Shown: in pieces, positions 61,435-64,000 of the stretch
Numbering within the stretch: position 1 is the stretch's first letter
Layout of the letters: each line of letters begins with the position of its first letter
Assembly: GCF_026241225.1 (NCBI RefSeq)
Contig: NZ_JAPFQP010000001.1
Coordinates: forward strand, 1,302,001-1,366,000
DNA: 64,000 nt
Origin: Lentiprolixibacter aurantiacus
Lineage (GTDB): Bacteria; Bacteroidota; Bacteroidia; Flavobacteriales; Flavobacteriaceae
Direction: 5' to 3'
Program-made: the position numbers and the translations under genes
Notes under the pieces: model-generated
What the model saw: only the letters and a program-made list of their open reading frames with translations
Databases searched by the model: none
Told to the model about the DNA's origin: nothing

Positions 61435-62769
61435 ATGCAACGGTTGGTCATACTTGGTGGAGGAGAAAGTGGAGTGGGTACGGCCATACTGGGTAAGAAA
61501 AAAGGATATGAAATCTTCCTCTCTGATGCGGGGAAGTTAAAGGATAAATACAAAGACGTTCTTGTACATCTTGGGATTGATTGGGAAGAAGGTGGACACA
61601 CTGAAGACCGGATTCTGGAGGCCGATATCGTAATGAAAAGCCCGGGGATTCCGGATACTGTGCCCATGGTTCGTAAACTGGTTCAACGGGGCATACCTGT
61701 GATCTCAGAAATTGAATTTGCCTCCCGTTATACCGACGCTTTTATTATTGGCATTACAGGGAGCAACGGGAAGACCACAACAACCATGCTTACCCACCAT
61801 ATTTTAAAGAATGGTGGCTTGCACGTGGGCATGGCCGGCAACATTGGCGATAGCTTTGCCCAGATGGTTGCTGAAAATGAGTACGATTATTATGTGCTTG
61901 AAATCAGCAGTTTTCAACTGGATGGCATCCAGAATTTTAAGCCGGATATCGCCGTGATTACCAATATCACACCAGACCATCTGGACCGGTATGATTATAA
62001 GTTTGAAAATTATATCGCCTCCAAATTCCGCATAGCCATGAATCAGTCAGCCGGGGATTTATTCCTGTATGACCTGGACGACCCCGTGGTAACCCAATGG
62101 CTGGGCGAACATCCCATCAAACCCAAAACCTATCCCTTTTCACTGGATCAACAGCCGGAAATGGGAGCTTGTATCAGGAACCAGAACATATTGATTAGGA
62201 CGCCTAATAACACTATTGAAATGAGAACAAACGCCTTAGCACTTGCAGGTAAGCACAATTTGAAAAATACCATGGCTGCGGCCACGGTGGCCAGCCTTGT
62301 TGGTATCAGAAAAGAGACAATACGCAATAGCGTAGAGAATTTCCAGGGGGCTCCTCATCGATTGGAAAAAGTACTTAAAATACATCACGTCCAGTATATC
62401 AATGATTCCAAGGCTACCAATGTAAACGCCACCTATTACGCCCTGGAAAGTATGACCACCCCAACGGTGTGGCTGGTGGGAGGCGTGGATAAAGGCAATG
62501 ATTACCAGTCCCTTTTGCCTCTGGTCAGGGAGAAGGTTAAGGCCATAATCTGCATTGGTATGGATAACAGCAAGATCAAGGAAACTTTTGGCAATGTAGT
62601 AGACCTGCTCGTTGAAACCTATGCCATGTCCGAAGCGGTAAAGGTTGCTTACAAAATAGCAGAGCGTGGGGACACTGTATTGCTTTCTCCGGCCTGTGCA
62701 AGTTTTGACCTCTTCAAGAATTACGAAGACCGCGGAAATCAGTTTAAAGAAGCGATTAAAAACCTGTAG
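61435..62769 (+). CDS. murD: UDP-MurNAc-L-alanine:D-glutamate ligase
   Basis: A 444-residue Mur ligase. An N-terminal Rossmann-like VILGGGESGVGTAILGKKKG is near residue 4. ATP loop GITGSNGKTTTTMLTHHIL is near 104, TNITPDHLDRYDYKFENYI near 180, and KATNVNATYYALESM near 322. It adds D-Glu to UDP-MurNAc-L-Ala in the cytoplasm. It is three bases before ftsW, in tight dcw order. Confidence 0.96.
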   Translation: MQRLVILGGGESGVGTAILGKKKGYEIFLSDAGKLKDKYKDVLVHLGIDWEEGGHTEDRILEADIVMKSPGIPDTVPMVRKLVQRGIPVISEIEFASRYTDAFIIGITGSNGKTTTTMLTHHILKNGGLHVGMAGNIGDSFAQMVAENEYDYYVLEISSFQLDGIQNFKPDIAVITNITPDHLDRYDYKFENYIASKFRIAMNQSAGDLFLYDLDDPVVTQWLGEHPIKPKTYPFSLDQQPEMGACIRNQNILIRTPNNTIEMRTNALALAGKHNLKNTMAAATVASLVGIRKETIRNSVENFQGAPHRLEKVLKIHHVQYINDSKATNVNATYYALESMTTPTVWLVGGVDKGNDYQSLLPLVREKVKAIICIGMDNSKIKETFGNVVDLLVETYAMSEAVKVAYKIAERGDTVLLSPACASFDLFKNYEDRGNQFKEAIKNL

Positions 62770-62772
62770 CAC

Positions 62773-63975
62773 TTGAAAAAGATTGTCCGACATATAGGAG
62801 GAGATAAGGCAATTTGGGGTATAGTGGCCCTGCTTGCCCTGTTTTCTTTTTTGCCGGTTTACAGTGCCAGTAGCAACCTGGTATACGTAGTGGGCAATGG
62901 GACCACTATTGGCCATCTGGTGAAGCACGGCATGTTGCTTGTGCTTGGCTTTGGGATAATCTATGGTATCCACAAGATACCTACTCATTTCTTTAAGGGG
63001 CTTTCTATAATTGCCCTTCCCCTGGTCCTGGTATTACTGGTTTTTACCCTGGCTCAGGGTACTACTATTGATGGAGCCAACGCCAGCCGGTGGATCCGCA
63101 TCCCCTTTGTTGGGATTACCTTCCAGACCTCAAACCTGGCTGCCGTAGTCCTGATGATCTATATTGCCCGCTACCTGGCCAAGATCCGTGAAAAGAAGAT
63201 CAGCTTTAAGGAAAGCATTTTGCCGCTTTGGCTGCCCGTTTGCCTGATTATTGTACTGATCCTGCCTGCCAATTTCTCAACAGCAGCCATACTGTTTTTC
63301 ATGGTGCTGGTCCTATGCTTCCTGGGAGGATACCCGTTAAAGTACCTCGCGAGCATGACTGGTATTGGACTTTTGTTCCTAACCCTTTTTGTGCTAACTG
63401 CCAAGGCTCTGCCTGATCTGTTCCCTAACAGGGTGGACACCTGGATGAGCAGGATAGAGAGTTTCTGGGATCCCAATGACACAGAAGGGGATTATCAGAT
63501 TGAAAAAGCAAAAATAGCCATTGCCAGTGGAGGCATAGTGGGGAATGGCGCTGGTAAGAGTGTGATGAAGAATTTTTTGCCCCAGAGTTCATCGGATTTC
63601 ATCTATGCCATAATTATTGAAGAATACGGACTGGTTGGAGGGCTGTTCCTGATGTTTATCTATTTGTTGCTGCTGTTTCGAATTATAGTAGTGGCAAATT
63701 CGAATGAATCTGTGTTTGGCAAACTCCTCGTAGTGGGGGTGGGGTTACCCATTGTATTCCAGGCACTGATCAATATGGCCGTGGCCGTTGAGCTGTTCCC
63801 GGTAACAGGACAAACACTCCCCCTGATCAGTAGTGGGGGAACCTCAATATGGATGACTTGTTTGGCCATAGGTGTGGTACTAAGTGCCAGTAACAGGGCT
63901 AACCAGCGGTATGAGACTGAAAAGCTTGAAGCTGATGAAACCAACCCTTTAGAGATTCTGAGTGGACAGCTATAG
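62773..63975 (+). CDS. ftsW: Lipid II polymerase / division protein FtsW
   Basis: A 400-residue SEDS protein with about ten membrane helices. ASRWIRIPFVGITFQTSNLA is near residue 97, AAILFFMVLVLCFLGGYPLK near 175, and the C-terminal SSGGTSIWMTCLAIGVVLS near 355. It polymerises glycan strands with FtsI. The start is TTG at 62773, since the family N-terminus (MKKIVRHIGGDKAIWGIVAL) begins there and no ATG is available. It overlaps the start of murG. Confidence 0.95.
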   Translation: MKKIVRHIGGDKAIWGIVALLALFSFLPVYSASSNLVYVVGNGTTIGHLVKHGMLLVLGFGIIYGIHKIPTHFFKGLSIIALPLVLVLLVFTLAQGTTIDGANASRWIRIPFVGITFQTSNLAAVVLMIYIARYLAKIREKKISFKESILPLWLPVCLIIVLILPANFSTAAILFFMVLVLCFLGGYPLKYLASMTGIGLLFLTLFVLTAKALPDLFPNRVDTWMSRIESFWDPNDTEGDYQIEKAKIAIASGGIVGNGAGKSVMKNFLPQSSSDFIYAIIIEEYGLVGGLFLMFIYLLLLFRIIVVANSNESVFGKLLVVGVGLPIVFQALINMAVAVELFPVTGQTLPLISSGGTSIWMTCLAIGVVLSASNRANQRYETEKLEADETNPLEILSGQL

Positions 63976-64000
63976 GTTTATAATCTCGGGGGGAGGAACA
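63962..64000 (+). CDS. murG: MurG N-terminus (cut by window end)
   Basis: From GTG at 63962 the frame reads V/M-D-S-Y-R-F-I-I-S-G-G-G-T up to the window edge. RFIISGGGT is the start of MurG, the GlcNAc transferase that makes lipid II, and murG normally follows ftsW. The start overlaps the ftsW stop by 14 bp. Confidence 0.8.
   Translation, partial: MDSYRFIISGGGT

Noticed and set aside
62236-62988. Minus-strand open frame of 250 codons across murD and ftsW
   Set aside because: It is antisense to two well-supported dcw genes and has no homology signal.
1-64000. CRISPR array, prophage, transposon or defence island
   Set aside because: No spaced repeats, integrase, transposase or restriction genes were seen. 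The window is a conventional chromosomal region.

Overview
This window is a chromosomal segment from a member of the Flavobacteriaceae (Bacteroidota). The evidence is the gliding genes gldA, gldB and gldC, a DUF5686 carboxypeptidase-like protein, two head-GIN (DUF2807) proteins, a bifunctional nuclease with a UVR tail, a DAHP synthase-chorismate mutase fusion, split MetH, and promoters of the Bacteroidota type (TTTG or TTG, about 17-23 bp, then TAnnTTTG). The genus cannot be named from sequence alone. Coding density is high. I found no tRNA, rRNA, CRISPR array, insertion sequence, phage or integrase.

Layout. (1) 1-9.4 kb: a partial nucleoside transporter, a bifunctional nuclease, EtfAB, the pyruvate dehydrogenase E1 beta subunit, a DUF5686 outer-membrane protein and a sodium/proton pyrophosphatase. 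(2) 9.4-26.8 kb: a deoxynucleoside kinase, then a methionine and sulfur regulon. metK lies behind a candidate SAM-II riboswitch. metY, a metX-aspartokinase-homoserine dehydrogenase fusion and metZ lie behind a SAM-I riboswitch. An Rrf2 regulator and DUF2061-cysH-cysD-cysN follow, and split metH plus metF lie behind a second SAM-I riboswitch. (3) 26.8-31 kb: a PagL-like lipid A deacylase, a head-GIN lipoprotein, a serine hydrolase, the decayed start of an M20-type peptidase, and gldA. (4) 31.2-35.4 kb: an aromatic amino acid operon (pheA, aminotransferase, tyrA, aroG-chorismate mutase) preceded by what looks like a complete transcription attenuator with a Phe/Tyr-rich leader peptide. (5) 35.4-54.8 kb: housekeeping genes (rsgA, dtd, a MazG-like gene, aroA, queA, rlmN, a polyprenyl synthase, dnaG, nadE, gldBC, alpha-glucan phosphorylase, engB), an ECF sigma/anti-sigma/outer-membrane protein operon, and an atypical response regulator. 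(6) 54.9-64 kb: the dcw cell-wall and division cluster mraZ-rsmH-ftsL-ftsI-murE-mraY-murD-ftsW-murG (murG cut by the window end), with three 10-bp-spaced MraZ-box repeats over its promoter.

How it works together. The methionine block makes the homoserine backbone, acylates it, sulfhydrylates it with sulfide, methylates homocysteine with methyl-folate and makes SAM. Three SAM-sensing RNAs of two classes appear to close the feedback loop. The aromatic operon carries the Phe and Tyr branches plus the pathway entry enzyme, and the leader reads charged Phe/Tyr tRNA supply.

Most notable observations: the Phe/Tyr attenuator; the candidate SAM-II RNA with an extra hairpin upstream of metK; the trifunctional MetX-AK-HSD fusion; a DnaG lacking all four zinc ligands; an alpha-glucan phosphorylase with Thr at the PLP-lysine position; and a response regulator with Glu in place of the phospho-acceptor Asp.
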